Shown piece by piece: positions 33,279 through 43,025 of a DNA stretch of 64,000 bases. Every line of letters begins with the position of its first letter. Position 1 is the first letter of the stretch. Origin of the DNA: UBA5109 sp964606735 (lineage in GTDB: Bacteria; Pseudomonadota; Gammaproteobacteria; Pseudomonadales; Pseudohongiellaceae); assembly GCA_964606735.1 (NCBI GenBank), contig CAZSHI010000004.1:58175-122174 (forward strand). The letters are read 5' to 3'. A model generated the notes under the pieces. It made no database searches and was not told the origin of the DNA. It worked only from the letters and a program-made list of their open reading frames with translations. The position numbers were made by a program, and so were the translations under genes.

Positions 33279-35642
33279 TTACTCCCTTGTTTTCAACACT
33301 TCGACCAGGTCAAACCTATCAAGCCTGCGCCTTACCGCCCAACCGCTGGCGAATGCAGCCAGCATAACAATTGCGGTTGCCAGCAGATAGCTGTCCAGTT
33401 CAAAGCTGAACAGTATGCGGTATGCATCGGTTTCAATACTACTGGCGATAAACAGTGAAAAGATATAGCCGAGATAATAACCAAAAGGTAAGGCTAGCAA
33501 GGTAATCAGAGCCTGCTCTCCCAGCAAGAGTATCGCCACCTCGCGTCGATGAAACCCCAACACTCGCAGACTTGCCAGCTCTCTGCCTCGTTCCGACAAT
33601 GAGATCCGAGCACCATTATATATAACACCTATGGCAATGATACTGGCAAAGCCCACCAGAAAAGCCGAGGAAACAAAAATGCTTTCCGCCATTTCACGTT
33701 GAAAACTTTCCAGCATCCCTGCCGGGGAAGCAACACCGGCCACCGCCGGGATTTGTTTCAGCCTGGCAAACACGGCAGCCTGATCTTCATCATCAATAGT
33801 GAGAAAAGCCCCGGAAATCAGTGGTGCATTACCGGTAGCGTGATAAAGCGCTTGTTTGCTCATGTATACCGATACGCCAATAAAATCCTCGATAATGCCA
33901 CTGACCAACTGCTCATTTTTCTGACGTTCACCGGCCAGCCACTCTACCTGCACGGTATCGCCGGATTTTAGCTGCAGCCGCTTGGCCAACAGTGAACTGA
34001 TGATCATGCCATTGGTAGGAACCGGTATTTGCCTGGCATCTGCATTGATCAGACGCCGCAAGCGTCCCTGCGGATCGATACCGGTGACACTGACTTCTTC
34101 ATCACGCTGGGCAGCTTTCAGGCGTGCCGGCACCGTATGAAAGGTTTCAACCTGGCTGACACCCGGTATTTGCCGGAGCTCAAAACTGGCACCCTCACCG
34201 ATCGCCTCCTTGAAGCTGAGGGTGATATCCTCGCGCTGCATCTGTCGAAACTGGATGTCCATCATATAGTTGATGCTGTCAAACATGAACATGCCCATCA
34301 GCAGGATAGCCAAAGAAAAGGCTATCCCAACGGCTGAAAGCAAGGCATGCAGCGGTTTGCGCTCGGCATTGCGCAGAATCATACGACCTGCCGATGGCAA
34401 GAGCTGGCCCAGACCCAGTTTTTCAAAGGGCCCTGGCTTAAAGCGCAATGGCGATTCTGGCTGCATAGCCTCTGCCGGTGGCAAATCAACCGCTCGCTTC
34501 ACCGCAGCAAGGGCTCCGGTAGCAGCAGCGGCAACACTGACCACAAAAGCCATGAGCAGCAATCCAGCGCTGGGCCGGAAATTCAGCTCAGGTATATCAA
34601 AATACTGGGCATATATCGTCAGCAGCCCCTGCCCCAGGTAATAACCACCAACACTGCCAATCACCCCGCCCAGCAGCACGGCAATAACTGCGTACATCAG
34701 ATAATGCCTGCCGACCTCGACATTGGTATAACCAAATGCTTTCAGTACAGCAATTTCAGCACGCTGTGTACTGATCAGTCTGCCCAGTACCAGATGCAAG
34801 AGGAACACGGCTACCGCCAGAAAAACGGCAGGAATGACCGAGCCCATGATGCGGTTTCCGGTTAATTCATTTTCCAGGATCTGATGCGAAAGCTGGTCTT
34901 CCCGCAGGTAGGCACCCATCCCGCCATAGGGTTCCAGTTCTGCATCGATAGCCCGCATGATCGCCAGCGTATTGGCCCCTGGCATCAGGGTGGCCACCAC
35001 TTCGTTAAAGGCGCCTTCCATGTCAAAGGCAGCACTCAGTGCTTCTCTACCCATCCAGAATACGCCATAGCGCTCATCCTCCGGATACAGCGAGCCCGGT
35101 GGCACGGCATAGGAATGTTCAGCGGAACTGGCGATTCCCACAATATCCAGTTCCCTGGAGCGGCCATTGATCACTACCCGAATGCTGTCTCCCGGACCCA
35201 GCGAGCGAGCTGCGGCAAATTTTTCACTGATCAGCACTTCATCGGGATAAGCCGCTGCCAGATAACGACCCTGCTTGATATCAATATCATTGAGCCGTGG
35301 GCGCGACAACTCGGGTATCGAAACAAAACGCCCCTGTGCCGGAATGGCCAGATCATCCAGGTCCAGTGTGGCCAGCAGGGTAACCCGGGTGTCAACCTGG
35401 TCCACACCAGGGATAGCCTGCAGTTTGTCTAACAGGGTCAATGGCGCCCTGACCAGCGGTGCCCACAAATCGGCAAAACGGGTCTGGGCATAATAATTTT
35501 GCTGGGCCAGCACCAGCGAATCATAGGTCCCCCGCATGGTGATGACCGACATGATACCGGTCGCCACCACCAGACCAATGGACAGCATCTGCATTTTCAG
35601 CCGCCAGAGCTCACGCCAGAGTTTTTTATCGAGTGCCCGCAT
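33279..35642 (-). CDS. FtsX-like ABC transporter permease (two FtsX domains)
   Basis: 787 residues: N-terminal helix, large periplasmic domain, first FtsX domain (about 260-385), second N-terminal helix near 445, second periplasmic domain and final FtsX domain (about 660-787, SERGRELASLRVLGFHRREVAILLLGEQALI). This layout is that of LolCE/DevC/MacB-type machines that push substrates out of the membrane or periplasm rather than across the inner membrane. It overlaps the ATPase stop by 1 bp. Substrate unknown. Confidence 0.92.
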   Translation of the reverse strand: MRALDKKLWRELWRLKMQMLSIGLVVATGIMSVITMRGTYDSLVLAQQNYYAQTRFADLWAPLVRAPLTLLDKLQAIPGVDQVDTRVTLLATLDLDDLAIPAQGRFVSIPELSRPRLNDIDIKQGRYLAAAYPDEVLISEKFAAARSLGPGDSIRVVINGRSRELDIVGIASSAEHSYAVPPGSLYPEDERYGVFWMGREALSAAFDMEGAFNEVVATLMPGANTLAIMRAIDAELEPYGGMGAYLREDQLSHQILENELTGNRIMGSVIPAVFLAVAVFLLHLVLGRLISTQRAEIAVLKAFGYTNVEVGRHYLMYAVIAVLLGGVIGSVGGYYLGQGLLTIYAQYFDIPELNFRPSAGLLLMAFVVSVAAAATGALAAVKRAVDLPPAEAMQPESPLRFKPGPFEKLGLGQLLPSAGRMILRNAERKPLHALLSAVGIAFSLAILLMGMFMFDSINYMMDIQFRQMQREDITLSFKEAIGEGASFELRQIPGVSQVETFHTVPARLKAAQRDEEVSVTGIDPQGRLRRLINADARQIPVPTNGMIISSLLAKRLQLKSGDTVQVEWLAGERQKNEQLVSGIIEDFIGVSVYMSKQALYHATGNAPLISGAFLTIDDEDQAAVFARLKQIPAVAGVASPAGMLESFQREMAESIFVSSAFLVGFASIIAIGVIYNGARISLSERGRELASLRVLGFHRREVAILLLGEQALITLLALPFGYYLGYIFSLFIASSIETDAYRILFSFELDSYLLATAIVMLAAFASGWAVRRRLDRFDLVEVLKTRE

Positions 35643-36361
35643 TACCAGCGTATGCTGTCCAGTGCAGCGCGTTGCTCATTGTGTAGAGTTTCCACGATTT
35701 CTCCGCTGCTCATCCGGATAACCGTATCACCCATGGCGCCAATAGAAGCATTGTGTGTAATGATGGCCGTCGCCGTAGCGGTTTCAGTATTAACCTTATT
35801 GATAACCGACAGTACCAGGCGACCGGTCGTCGCATCCAGCGCCCCTGTTGGTTCATCACACAGCAAAAGATGTGGACGCTTGGCAACTGCCCGGGCAATA
35901 GCGACTCGCTGCTGTTCTCCGCCGGATAACTGGGAAGGAAAATGATGCATGCGATCGGTTAGGCCAACCAGCTCCAGGGCTTCTTCTGGCGGCATGGCAT
36001 CATCCATGATGTCGGTAACCAGCTCAACATTCTCCCTGGCCGTCAGACTTGGTATAAGGTTATAGAACTGAAAGACAAAACCGACGTGCTGCCGGCGAAA
36101 CTGTGTCAACTGGCGGTCACTGTAACGGGTCAGGTTTTCATCACGGTAGAACAGCTCTCCCGAACTGGGCGTATCCAGTCCGCCCAGGATATTCAATAAG
36201 GTGGATTTGCCGCTGCCGGAGGCCCCCAGAATCACCGCCAGTTCTCCGTCGAACAGCTGCATCGACACCTTATTCAGGGCATGCACGGTCAACTCGCCGG
36301 CCTGGTAGATCTTGCTCAGGTCGCATGCTTTGAGGATGATTGATTTGCCTTGTGCATCCAT
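35642..36361 (-). CDS. ABC transporter ATP-binding protein (MacB/LolD type)
   Basis: 239 residues. Walker A GASGSGKSTLL (about 49-59), Q-loop QFYNLIPSLTARENV, signature LSGGEQQRVAIARA, Walker B LLLCDEPTGALD and the switch histidine in ITHNASIGAMGD. It powers the FtsX permease with which it overlaps; with the HlyD protein this is a tripartite DevBCA/MacAB-like exporter. First gene of the operon. Confidence 0.95.
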   Translation of the reverse strand: MDAQGKSIILKACDLSKIYQAGELTVHALNKVSMQLFDGELAVILGASGSGKSTLLNILGGLDTPSSGELFYRDENLTRYSDRQLTQFRRQHVGFVFQFYNLIPSLTARENVELVTDIMDDAMPPEEALELVGLTDRMHHFPSQLSGGEQQRVAIARAVAKRPHLLLCDEPTGALDATTGRLVLSVINKVNTETATATAIITHNASIGAMGDTVIRMSSGEIVETLHNEQRAALDSIRW

Positions 36362-36454
36362 AAACCAGCCAGTGCTTCATTAGCTCAGTGCATTGTATAG
36401 GAGGCAGGTTTTCCTGTATTGCGCCTGATCAACGATTAGCACATACCCTACAGC

Positions 36455-36925
36455 CTATTGCCGGTGATAGGGATGGCCCTGCAGCAGAGACCAGGCACGG
36501 TACAACTGCTCGGCAACAATGACCCTGACCAGTGGATGCGGAAACGTCAGCGCGGACAATGACCAGCGCTCGTCAGCCTGCTGCACACAGCTTTCATCCA
36601 GACCATCGGCTCCGCCAACCAGCAGGGCTAGATCTCGGGCCTCATCCCGCAGGTACTGCAATCGGGTAGCGAGTTTTTCCGTACTCAGCGACTTGCCTCT
36701 CACATCCAGCGCAACAACATAGTCATTCTTCTCGATGCTACGCTGCATGGCTTGTGCTTCTTTCTCCATGCTGGCTCTGATATCTGGATTCTTACCCTGC
36801 AAGGCCGAAGGAATTTCGCGAATATGCAGTGAAAAATCCGCTGGCAGCCGCTTGCGATACTCCTCCACAGCACTCTCCACCCAGGCAGGCATTCTGGTAC
36901 CGACGGCTAGCAGTTTGATTTTCAT
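36455..36925 (-). CDS. rlmH: 23S rRNA (pseudouridine1915-N3)-methyltransferase RlmH
   Basis: 156 residues, SPOUT fold. MKIKLLAVGTRMPAWVESAVEEYRKR at the start, LLVGGADGLDESC for the SAM-binding knot and a C-terminus ending ...LLQGHPYHRQ, as in E. coli RlmH (which ends HPYHRE). It methylates pseudouridine 1915 of mature 70S ribosomes. It is 8 bp after rsfS, the common gene order. Confidence 0.97.
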   Translation of the reverse strand: MKIKLLAVGTRMPAWVESAVEEYRKRLPADFSLHIREIPSALQGKNPDIRASMEKEAQAMQRSIEKNDYVVALDVRGKSLSTEKLATRLQYLRDEARDLALLVGGADGLDESCVQQADERWSLSALTFPHPLVRVIVAEQLYRAWSLLQGHPYHRQ

Positions 36926-36933
36926 GAGTTGCC

Positions 36934-37287
36934 CTAATCTTCCAGGCGTTCGGCCGTCATACTCCAGAGGGATTCCAGGTCATACAGTTCCCGGCTGGCT
37001 GCAAGCATGACATGCACCACAATATCGCCGAGATCCACCAGCACCCATTCGGCAGCATGCTGGCCTTCGGTACTGTAGACCTTGCCACCGGCTGCTTTGA
37101 CTTTTTTGGCCAGTTCGTCAGTCATGGCCTTGATATGACGATTTGAGGTGCCAGTTACCACCAGCATGAAATCACAGACAGACGTTAAACCACGTACATC
37201 CAGACAGGTGATATTTTTGCCTTTCATGTCGTCCAGCGTTGTCATGGCTAGATCTTTCAATTGCTCAACTTTCAAGCTATGCCTCAC
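36934..37287 (-). CDS. rsfS: Ribosome silencing factor RsfS
   Basis: 117 residues. DDMKGKNITCLDVRGLTSVCDFMLVVTGTSNRHIKAMTDEL and AEWVLVDLGDIVVHVM are the Oligomerisation/Iojap domain signature. RsfS binds uL14 and blocks 30S-50S joining when nutrients are scarce. 4-bp overlap with nadD, 8-bp gap to rlmH. Confidence 0.96.
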   Translation of the reverse strand: MRHSLKVEQLKDLAMTTLDDMKGKNITCLDVRGLTSVCDFMLVVTGTSNRHIKAMTDELAKKVKAAGGKVYSTEGQHAAEWVLVDLGDIVVHVMLAASRELYDLESLWSMTAERLED

Positions 37288-37931
37288 GTATAGAGTTTGT
37301 TCTTTTTGATGTAATTAAATAACGTATTGGGTATCAGATAACGTACGGATTTTTTTTCCTTGATCAGCTTTCTGATTTCACTCGATGAAATCATCAGCGG
37401 CGTGAAACTGTATTCCAATACCCTGCCATAAGGCAGCTGACACATCTCACTAAAACTGGATACCATGCGTTTTTTACAATACTTTTTCACGCTTTTTGAA
37501 GGATCAATGGCCCAGCCCGGGCGGGTCACCACGATGATATGGGCACACTCAAGCATATCCTGCCAGTTCTTCCAGCTATCCAATTTGTTAAAGGCATCGG
37601 CTCCCAGCAAGAGAAACAATCGGTCCTGGGGGTATTCAGTGCGCAGTGACTGCAGGGTCTCTATCATGTAGGAAGGTCCCGGCCGCATGCATTCACGCAT
37701 ATCAACAATTAGTTTCTTCACTTGCCGGGTAGCCTTGTGCAGCATGGCAATGCGGTGTTGAGCCGACGCTTCGGCTTCTTCCCGATGTACGGGATGGTGA
37801 CAGGGCACCAGCCTCACCTCATCCAGACCAAAGTCTTGCTGGGCCGCCAGCGCCATTCGCAGGTGACCAAAATGAACGGGGTCAAACATGCCCCCAAGCA
37901 CGGCTATGTTTTTAAACTCGGATGTGCCCAT
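37284..37931 (-). CDS. nadD: Nicotinate-nucleotide adenylyltransferase NadD
   Basis: 215 residues. GGMFDPVHFGHLRMA contains the nucleotidyltransferase HxGH motif (HFGH) and SSSEIRKLI the second ATP site. It converts nicotinate mononucleotide to deamido-NAD. It overlaps rsfS by 4 bp and proA by 20 bp, all on the minus strand, which supports one operon proA-nadD-rsfS-rlmH. Confidence 0.96.
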   Translation of the reverse strand: MGTSEFKNIAVLGGMFDPVHFGHLRMALAAQQDFGLDEVRLVPCHHPVHREEAEASAQHRIAMLHKATRQVKKLIVDMRECMRPGPSYMIETLQSLRTEYPQDRLFLLLGADAFNKLDSWKNWQDMLECAHIIVVTRPGWAIDPSKSVKKYCKKRMVSSFSEMCQLPYGRVLEYSFTPLMISSSEIRKLIKEKKSVRYLIPNTLFNYIKKNKLYT

Positions 37932-39171
37932 TGCCCAGGACGATGTATTTTTGCGAAGTCAGTCCTTCCAGCCCTACCGGGCCTCGGGCATGTATCTTGT
38001 CAGTTGAAATACCAATTTCCGCGCCCAAGCCGTATTCAAACCCATCGGCAAAGCGAGTCGATGCGTTAACCATGACCGAGCTGGAATCCACCTCACGCAG
38101 AAAACGCATGGCACGGGCATAGTCTTCCGTCACTATGGCATCAGTATGTTGGGAGCTGTGCCGATTGATATGCGCGATAGCCTCATCAATACCTGCCACT
38201 ACCTTGATGGATAAGACCGGTGCCAGGTATTCAGTTTCCCAGTCTTCCTCAGTTGCAAGCTGAATCTCAGGCAGAATTTCCTTGCTGCGCTCACAGCCTC
38301 TTAATTCAACCTGTTTCTCATCATAAGGCTGCATAATCTGCTGTAGAAAATCTTCAGCAAGTGACTCTGCCACCAGCAGCGTTTCCATCGCATTACAGAC
38401 ACCATAACGATGGGTTTTCGCATTCAGGGCTATATTCACCGCCTTGGTCATGTCGGCGCCATCATCCACATACACATGGCAAATTCCATCCAGGTGCTTG
38501 ATGACGGGTACTTTTGCATCTTTGGAGATACGCTCAATCAGGCCTTTGCCGCCACGCGGAACAATGATGTCGACATATTCCGGCATGCTGATCAGTGCAG
38601 CGACCGCTTCTCGATCAGTGGTCTCAACCACCTGCACCGCACTGGCTGGCAGATCAGCTTTTTCCAGACCCTCGGCAATACAGCGCGCAATTGCCTGATT
38701 GGAATGGATGGCTTCCGAACCTCCACGCAAAATCACAGCATTACCGGATTTCAGACACAGGCTGGCCGCCTCAACAGTCACGTTGGGGCGCGATTCATAA
38801 ATAATACCGATGACGCCCAGCGGCACACGCATGCGTCCGACCTGAATACCACTGGGGCGGTAACGCAAATCGCTAATCTCGCCAATTGGATCAGCCAGGG
38901 CACAGACCTGATGCAGGCCTTCTATCATGATGTCGACACGGGCACTTGTCAGCTCCAGTCGGTCCAGCATGGCAGGCGCCAGACCCTTCTCTTTACCGGC
39001 CGCCAAATCCCGGGCATTGGCCTGCTGCAGCTCAGCGCGGGATTTATCCAGCGCAGCTGCCGTGTTCAGCAGGGCCTGATTTTTTGATTCAGTTGCCGCC
39101 GCCGCCATAAGGCTCGAGGCGGCTCTGGCTTGCTGCCCCAGATTTTGCATCAGGGCTTTTATCTCGGACAT
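37912..39171 (-). CDS. proA: Gamma-glutamyl phosphate reductase ProA
   Basis: 419 residues, aldehyde dehydrogenase fold. RMRVPLGVIGIIYESRPNVT, ILRGGSEAIHSNQAIA, the catalytic cysteine in HRYGVCNAMETLLVAE and FADGFEYGLGAEIGISTDKIHARGPVGLE are typical. It reduces glutamyl 5-phosphate to the semialdehyde for proline synthesis, relevant also to osmotic tolerance. ProB is not in the window. Confidence 0.97.
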   Translation of the reverse strand: MSEIKALMQNLGQQARAASSLMAAAATESKNQALLNTAAALDKSRAELQQANARDLAAGKEKGLAPAMLDRLELTSARVDIMIEGLHQVCALADPIGEISDLRYRPSGIQVGRMRVPLGVIGIIYESRPNVTVEAASLCLKSGNAVILRGGSEAIHSNQAIARCIAEGLEKADLPASAVQVVETTDREAVAALISMPEYVDIIVPRGGKGLIERISKDAKVPVIKHLDGICHVYVDDGADMTKAVNIALNAKTHRYGVCNAMETLLVAESLAEDFLQQIMQPYDEKQVELRGCERSKEILPEIQLATEEDWETEYLAPVLSIKVVAGIDEAIAHINRHSSQHTDAIVTEDYARAMRFLREVDSSSVMVNASTRFADGFEYGLGAEIGISTDKIHARGPVGLEGLTSQKYIVLGNGHIRV

Positions 39172-39202
39172 CTTGCTTCCACTACACTTGGTAAAAAACT
39201 GA

Positions 39203-39487
39203 TTATAACTGATTAATGCTCAGTTCACCCCGTACTAAACGTTCCTTCTGCACTTTGGGCAGCGCCTTGATTTTTGCCTCAAGCTTACTGGCTGCCGAAC
39301 GGTCACCAATCATATACTGGTAAACCAATTCCAGCGGCCCTTTGCCTCGCAGGCTTTTCGCGGCTCGAGCGCTGCCAGACTGATGTTCCCGATAACGCCT
39401 GGCCACATCGGTGCTGATGCCCGTGTAAAGCCTGCCCTGAGCAGTCCTTATCAAATATACCCACCAGTGTTGATTGGCTTCAGTCAA
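39203..39487 (-). CDS. GIY-YIG domain protein (YhbQ type)
   Basis: 94 residues forming a single GIY-YIG domain: WVYLIRTAQGRLYTGISTDVARRYREHQSG with the Arg of RRYREH, and a final EAKIKALPKVQKERLV. Small stand-alone members such as YhbQ are thought to act on damaged or branched DNA. It is separated from proA by 31 bp on the same strand. Confidence 0.9.
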   Translation of the reverse strand: MTEANQHWWVYLIRTAQGRLYTGISTDVARRYREHQSGSARAAKSLRGKGPLELVYQYMIGDRSAASKLEAKIKALPKVQKERLVRGELSINQL

Positions 39488-39652
39488 AATATGCTGCCTT
39501 GATTTCAGTTAATGAATGCGTAAAAGCACTTTCTTCCACTGGAAATTTGAGGCGTTTCGCTGTATAAATGCGGCTCCTCGTTGAGGCTGATTCAGGCTCA
39601 GCAACTAACCCAGAAACCGGGTCCCATACACGGCCTAAGGACAATCCAAGAG

Positions 39653-40822
39653 ATGTATAAAATTCAGACATTTAATCAAATTTCTGATAAAGGTTTATCA
39701 CGCTTTCCACAGCAAGATTATCAGGTTTCAGCAGATATCGAAGACCCTGATGCCATTATTTTGCGTAGCTTCAAGCTCAGCATGGACAATGTCACACCCG
39801 GACTTAAAGCCGTAGCCCGAGCTGGAGCCGGTGTCAACAATGTACCGGTGGCCGATTACACCAAGGAAGGCATTGTGGTCTTTAATACCCCCGGCGCAAA
39901 CGCCAATGCCGTAAAAGAATTGGTACTGTGCGGCATGCTGCTGGCTTCTCGCGGTATCGTTTCTGGTATTAACTGGGTCGGCAGTCTGGCCGAACAGGGA
40001 GACCTGAGCGAATTGGGTCCACAGGTGGAAGCTGGCAAGAAAAACTTCAAGGGTTCCGAACTGGCCGGCAAAACACTGGGGGTAATCGGACTGGGAGCAA
40101 TCGGTGCACTGGTTGCCAATGCTGCCATTGATCTCGGCATGAAAGTACTGGGTTATGACCCGGCCATCTCCATTGATGCCGCCTGGCGCCTGGCCAATCA
40201 GGTAGAAAAGCAGGAAAACATGACTGCGCTGCTCTCCAAATCTGACTTTGTCAGCCTACACCTGCCGATGATTGACAGTACTCTCAACCTGATTGATGAA
40301 AAAGCCATCTCCTATCTGAAGCCCGGTGCGGTAATACTGAATTTCTCGCGGGATGCCATCGTCAATACAGAAGCCCTGCTGAAGGGGCTCGATTCAGGAC
40401 AGATCGGTCGATATATTTGTGACTTTCCGACCAAGGAGCTGCTCGGGCATGACAAAGCCATTCTGATGCCGCACATTGGTGCCAGCACGGAAGAAGCTGA
40501 AGACAACTGTGCCGTCATGGCCGCCGATCAGCTGCGTGATTTTCTTGAAAACGGCAATATCAAAAATTCTGTCAACTTCCCTCAGATATCCCTGGAACGC
40601 AATGGCGGTGTCCGACTAGCCATCGTCAATGAAAATGTTCCTGGCATGCTGGGCAAGATCATGTCCGTACTGGCAGATAAAAACATCAACGTTCTGGACA
40701 TGCTCAACAAGAGTCGCGAAGAAATTGCCTACAACCTGATTGATATTGAAGGTGATGTCGATGACAGCGTTGTTGCCGATATTGAATCCATTGAACACGT
40801 CACCAGAGCCTGGCTTGTCTAA
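39653..40822 (+). CDS. serA: D-3-phosphoglycerate dehydrogenase SerA
   Basis: 389 residues from ATG 39653; the open frame extends 24 codons further up, but that part lacks the family pattern. RAGAGVNNVPVADYTKEGIVVFNTPGANANAVKEL, the NAD loop VIGLGAIGALVANAA, FPTKEL, PHIGASTEEAEDNC with the catalytic His, and a C-terminal ACT domain (ENVPGMLGKIMSVLADKNINV) that may bind serine. It oxidises 3-phosphoglycerate to phosphohydroxypyruvate, the first step of serine synthesis; serC follows 41 bp downstream. This shorter SerA type without the intervening domain is common. Confidence 0.95.
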   Translation: MYKIQTFNQISDKGLSRFPQQDYQVSADIEDPDAIILRSFKLSMDNVTPGLKAVARAGAGVNNVPVADYTKEGIVVFNTPGANANAVKELVLCGMLLASRGIVSGINWVGSLAEQGDLSELGPQVEAGKKNFKGSELAGKTLGVIGLGAIGALVANAAIDLGMKVLGYDPAISIDAAWRLANQVEKQENMTALLSKSDFVSLHLPMIDSTLNLIDEKAISYLKPGAVILNFSRDAIVNTEALLKGLDSGQIGRYICDFPTKELLGHDKAILMPHIGASTEEAEDNCAVMAADQLRDFLENGNIKNSVNFPQISLERNGGVRLAIVNENVPGMLGKIMSVLADKNINVLDMLNKSREEIAYNLIDIEGDVDDSVVADIESIEHVTRAWLV

Positions 40823-40863
40823 GCCGGCTCTTGACATTAACTGTTATTGAAACGGAAAGACTT

Positions 40864-41955
40864 ATGAGTAAACAGGTTTACAATTTTGGTGCGGGACCAG
40901 CCATGCTACCAGTGCCAGTAATGCAGCAGATTCAGGAAGAATTTCTGAATTTTCAGGGCCTGGGTATTTCCCTGATTGAACTGAGTCATCGCTCCAAAGA
41001 ATTTGAAGCTGTCATCAATGCTTGTGACGCACTGGTGCGAGACTTATCCAATCTGCCGGAAAACTACAAAATTCTGTATACCCATGGCGGTGCACAAATG
41101 CAGTTTGCCGGTGTTCCACTGAACCTCCTGGGACTGAAACCTGCCCACAAAGCGGTTTACAGTGAGACCGGTAACTTTTCTAAACTGGCCAACAAGGAAG
41201 CAGCCCGCTATGGCGACATTATCATTGCCAGCAGCAGTGCGGACACCAATTATGATCGTATCCCTGCCTTCACGGCGGACATGATTCCCGCTGACGCATC
41301 CTATGCCTATATCACCAGCAACAACACCATCTACGGCACCCGTTACCATAAATATCCTGAACTGGGTGATACCCCGCTGGCAATTGACGCCACCTCGGAT
41401 ATTTTCTCTCGCCCGATTGACTGGTCACGTGTCAGCCTGATGTTTGCCGGCTTGCAAAAAAATCTGGGGCCTTCAGGCACAGCTGTGGTTATTGTGCGTG
41501 AAGACCTGATCGGCCATGCACTGGAGAAAACACCTTCGCTGATGGATTACGCGGTCTATGAAAAATCACATTCATTGGCAAATACCAATAATACCTTTGC
41601 CATCTACACCATGGGCCTGGTCTTGCAGTGGATCAAGGACCAGGGCGGGCTTGCTGCCATTGAAAAAGTCAATGAACAGAAAGCCGCCAGCCTGTACTCG
41701 GTTATAGACAACAGTGATTTCTACACGGGTACCGCCCATCCGGATCACCGTTCAATCATGAACGTCACGTTTACCTTACCTGATGAAGAGCTCACTGCCG
41801 CCTTCCTCAAGGAAGCGCTGGAAAACGGTCTGTATGCACTGAAGGGACACCGTAATGTCGGTGGTATTCGTGCTTCAATTTACAATGCCATGCCGCTGGC
41901 TGGCTGTGAAGCCCTGGCTGACTTCATGCAGAGCTTTGAAAGTAAAAACGGCTAA
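40864..41955 (+). CDS. serC: Phosphoserine aminotransferase SerC
   Basis: 363 residues from ATG 40864. VYNFGAGPAMLPVPVMQQIQ, ELSHRSKEF, HGGAQMQFAGVPLNL, SDIFSRPIDW, the PLP-lysine segment FAGLQKNLGPSG and HRNVGGIRASIYNAMP are all family marks. It makes phosphoserine from phosphohydroxypyruvate and glutamate, using the product of SerA. The upstream codons from 40831 are excluded because the GAAACGG/ AAAGAC ribosome region precedes 40864. Confidence 0.97.
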   Translation: MSKQVYNFGAGPAMLPVPVMQQIQEEFLNFQGLGISLIELSHRSKEFEAVINACDALVRDLSNLPENYKILYTHGGAQMQFAGVPLNLLGLKPAHKAVYSETGNFSKLANKEAARYGDIIIASSSADTNYDRIPAFTADMIPADASYAYITSNNTIYGTRYHKYPELGDTPLAIDATSDIFSRPIDWSRVSLMFAGLQKNLGPSGTAVVIVREDLIGHALEKTPSLMDYAVYEKSHSLANTNNTFAIYTMGLVLQWIKDQGGLAAIEKVNEQKAASLYSVIDNSDFYTGTAHPDHRSIMNVTFTLPDEELTAAFLKEALENGLYALKGHRNVGGIRASIYNAMPLAGCEALADFMQSFESKNG

Positions 41956-41981
41956 ATTTTTTTACTGAATCAAGCAACAAA

Positions 41982-42008
41982 AAAAGGAGCCATCTGGCTC
42001 CTTTTTTT
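41982..42008. terminator. Bidirectional intrinsic terminator between serC and eamA
   Basis: AAAAGGAGCC (41982-41991), loop ATCT, GGCTCCTTTT (41996-42005), with T-runs on both strands. It ends serC transcription and also that of the convergent EamA gene. Confidence 0.9.
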
Positions 42009-42028
42009 GTGATCTGGTAAATAGGTAA

Positions 42029-42946
42029 TCAAGTGTCTGTGGGTATCAGTGGCTGACGTTGACGTCCCAGTTCTGACAGGGCAATACCCCCAAGTACCAG
42101 CGCTAGAGAAACAGCATGATGTGTTTCGAAACTTTCCTGCAAAAAAATAACCGCCATGATTGCTGCAAAAACCGGCACCAGGTTGATAAAAATGCCGGCT
42201 CGATTAGGCCCGATCATGGCAACGCTTCTGATAAAAAACAGCTGCGCAACCAGCGATGGCAACACAGTTACTGACAATGCAATCAACCAGCCCCTGGTAG
42301 TGGGAGCCTGCCAGCCCTGGTGCAGCACCTCAAGCCCCAGCAGGGGCAAGGACAGCAACCAGGCCGCAATCGACATTACGGTAAACAGACTGATAGCACT
42401 GACTTTGGGTCGACGTGACAAGGCAACTGAATAAACGGCATACAGAAAACAGGCAATCAGCACATAGACATCACCGCGGTTGATCGACAGGCTTTGCAGT
42501 TCTCGCCAGCTTCCACCTGAAGCGACTATCACCACCCCAAGCAGGGTGACCACAATGCCCGCCGCCTGCAGCGGCGTGACACCTTTTCGAAATACCAACA
42601 GAGTACACAGCAAGACAAAGACAGGGATTGAGCCCTGCAGTATGCCAATATTGAGTGCGCCGGTATGGTGCCCGGCCAGGTAAAACAGATAGTTAAATAC
42701 GGTAAATCCAAGACTGCCGATAATGGCAAAAAACAGCAGGTGCTGTCGCAGGACGGGCCAGTCCCTTTTCAGAAATCGCAGGGCAAATCCAGACACAATG
42801 ATGATAACGCCAAGCCAGCGGAACATAACCAGTTGCATCGGCGAAATTTCTCCTACAGCGAGTCTGCTGAATATGGTGTTAAGTCCCCAGCACCAGGTTG
42901 TAAAAACCAGCAGTGCATAAGCACGCCAGTGTGACTGATCACTCAT
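42029..42946 (-). CDS. EamA/DMT family transporter
   Basis: 305 residues, ten membrane helices in two EamA repeats (about 10-140 and 155-290). Typical pieces: CWGLNTIFSRLAVGEISPMQLVMFRW, HHTGALNIGILQGSIPVF in the first half and GPNRAGIFINLVPVFAAIMAVIFLQES in the second. Such transporters export amino acids or metabolites; substrate unknown. The 5' side carries a 198-nt structured region (43026-43223), 80 bp before the ATG. Confidence 0.92.
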   Translation of the reverse strand: MSDQSHWRAYALLVFTTWCWGLNTIFSRLAVGEISPMQLVMFRWLGVIIIVSGFALRFLKRDWPVLRQHLLFFAIIGSLGFTVFNYLFYLAGHHTGALNIGILQGSIPVFVLLCTLLVFRKGVTPLQAAGIVVTLLGVVIVASGGSWRELQSLSINRGDVYVLIACFLYAVYSVALSRRPKVSAISLFTVMSIAAWLLSLPLLGLEVLHQGWQAPTTRGWLIALSVTVLPSLVAQLFFIRSVAMIGPNRAGIFINLVPVFAAIMAVIFLQESFETHHAVSLALVLGGIALSELGRQRQPLIPTDT

Positions 42947-43025
42947 GTACTGGCTTCCGGGGTAATTTTATTCAACAACAGCTGCGGATCCACAATTTAA
43001 GGGTTAAGGCTCAGCAGCCCGTTTT

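Noticed and set aside
39480..39671. 63-codon minus-strand open frame between the GIY-YIG gene and serA
   Set aside because: It overlaps serA antisense and the GIY-YIG start, with no family resemblance.
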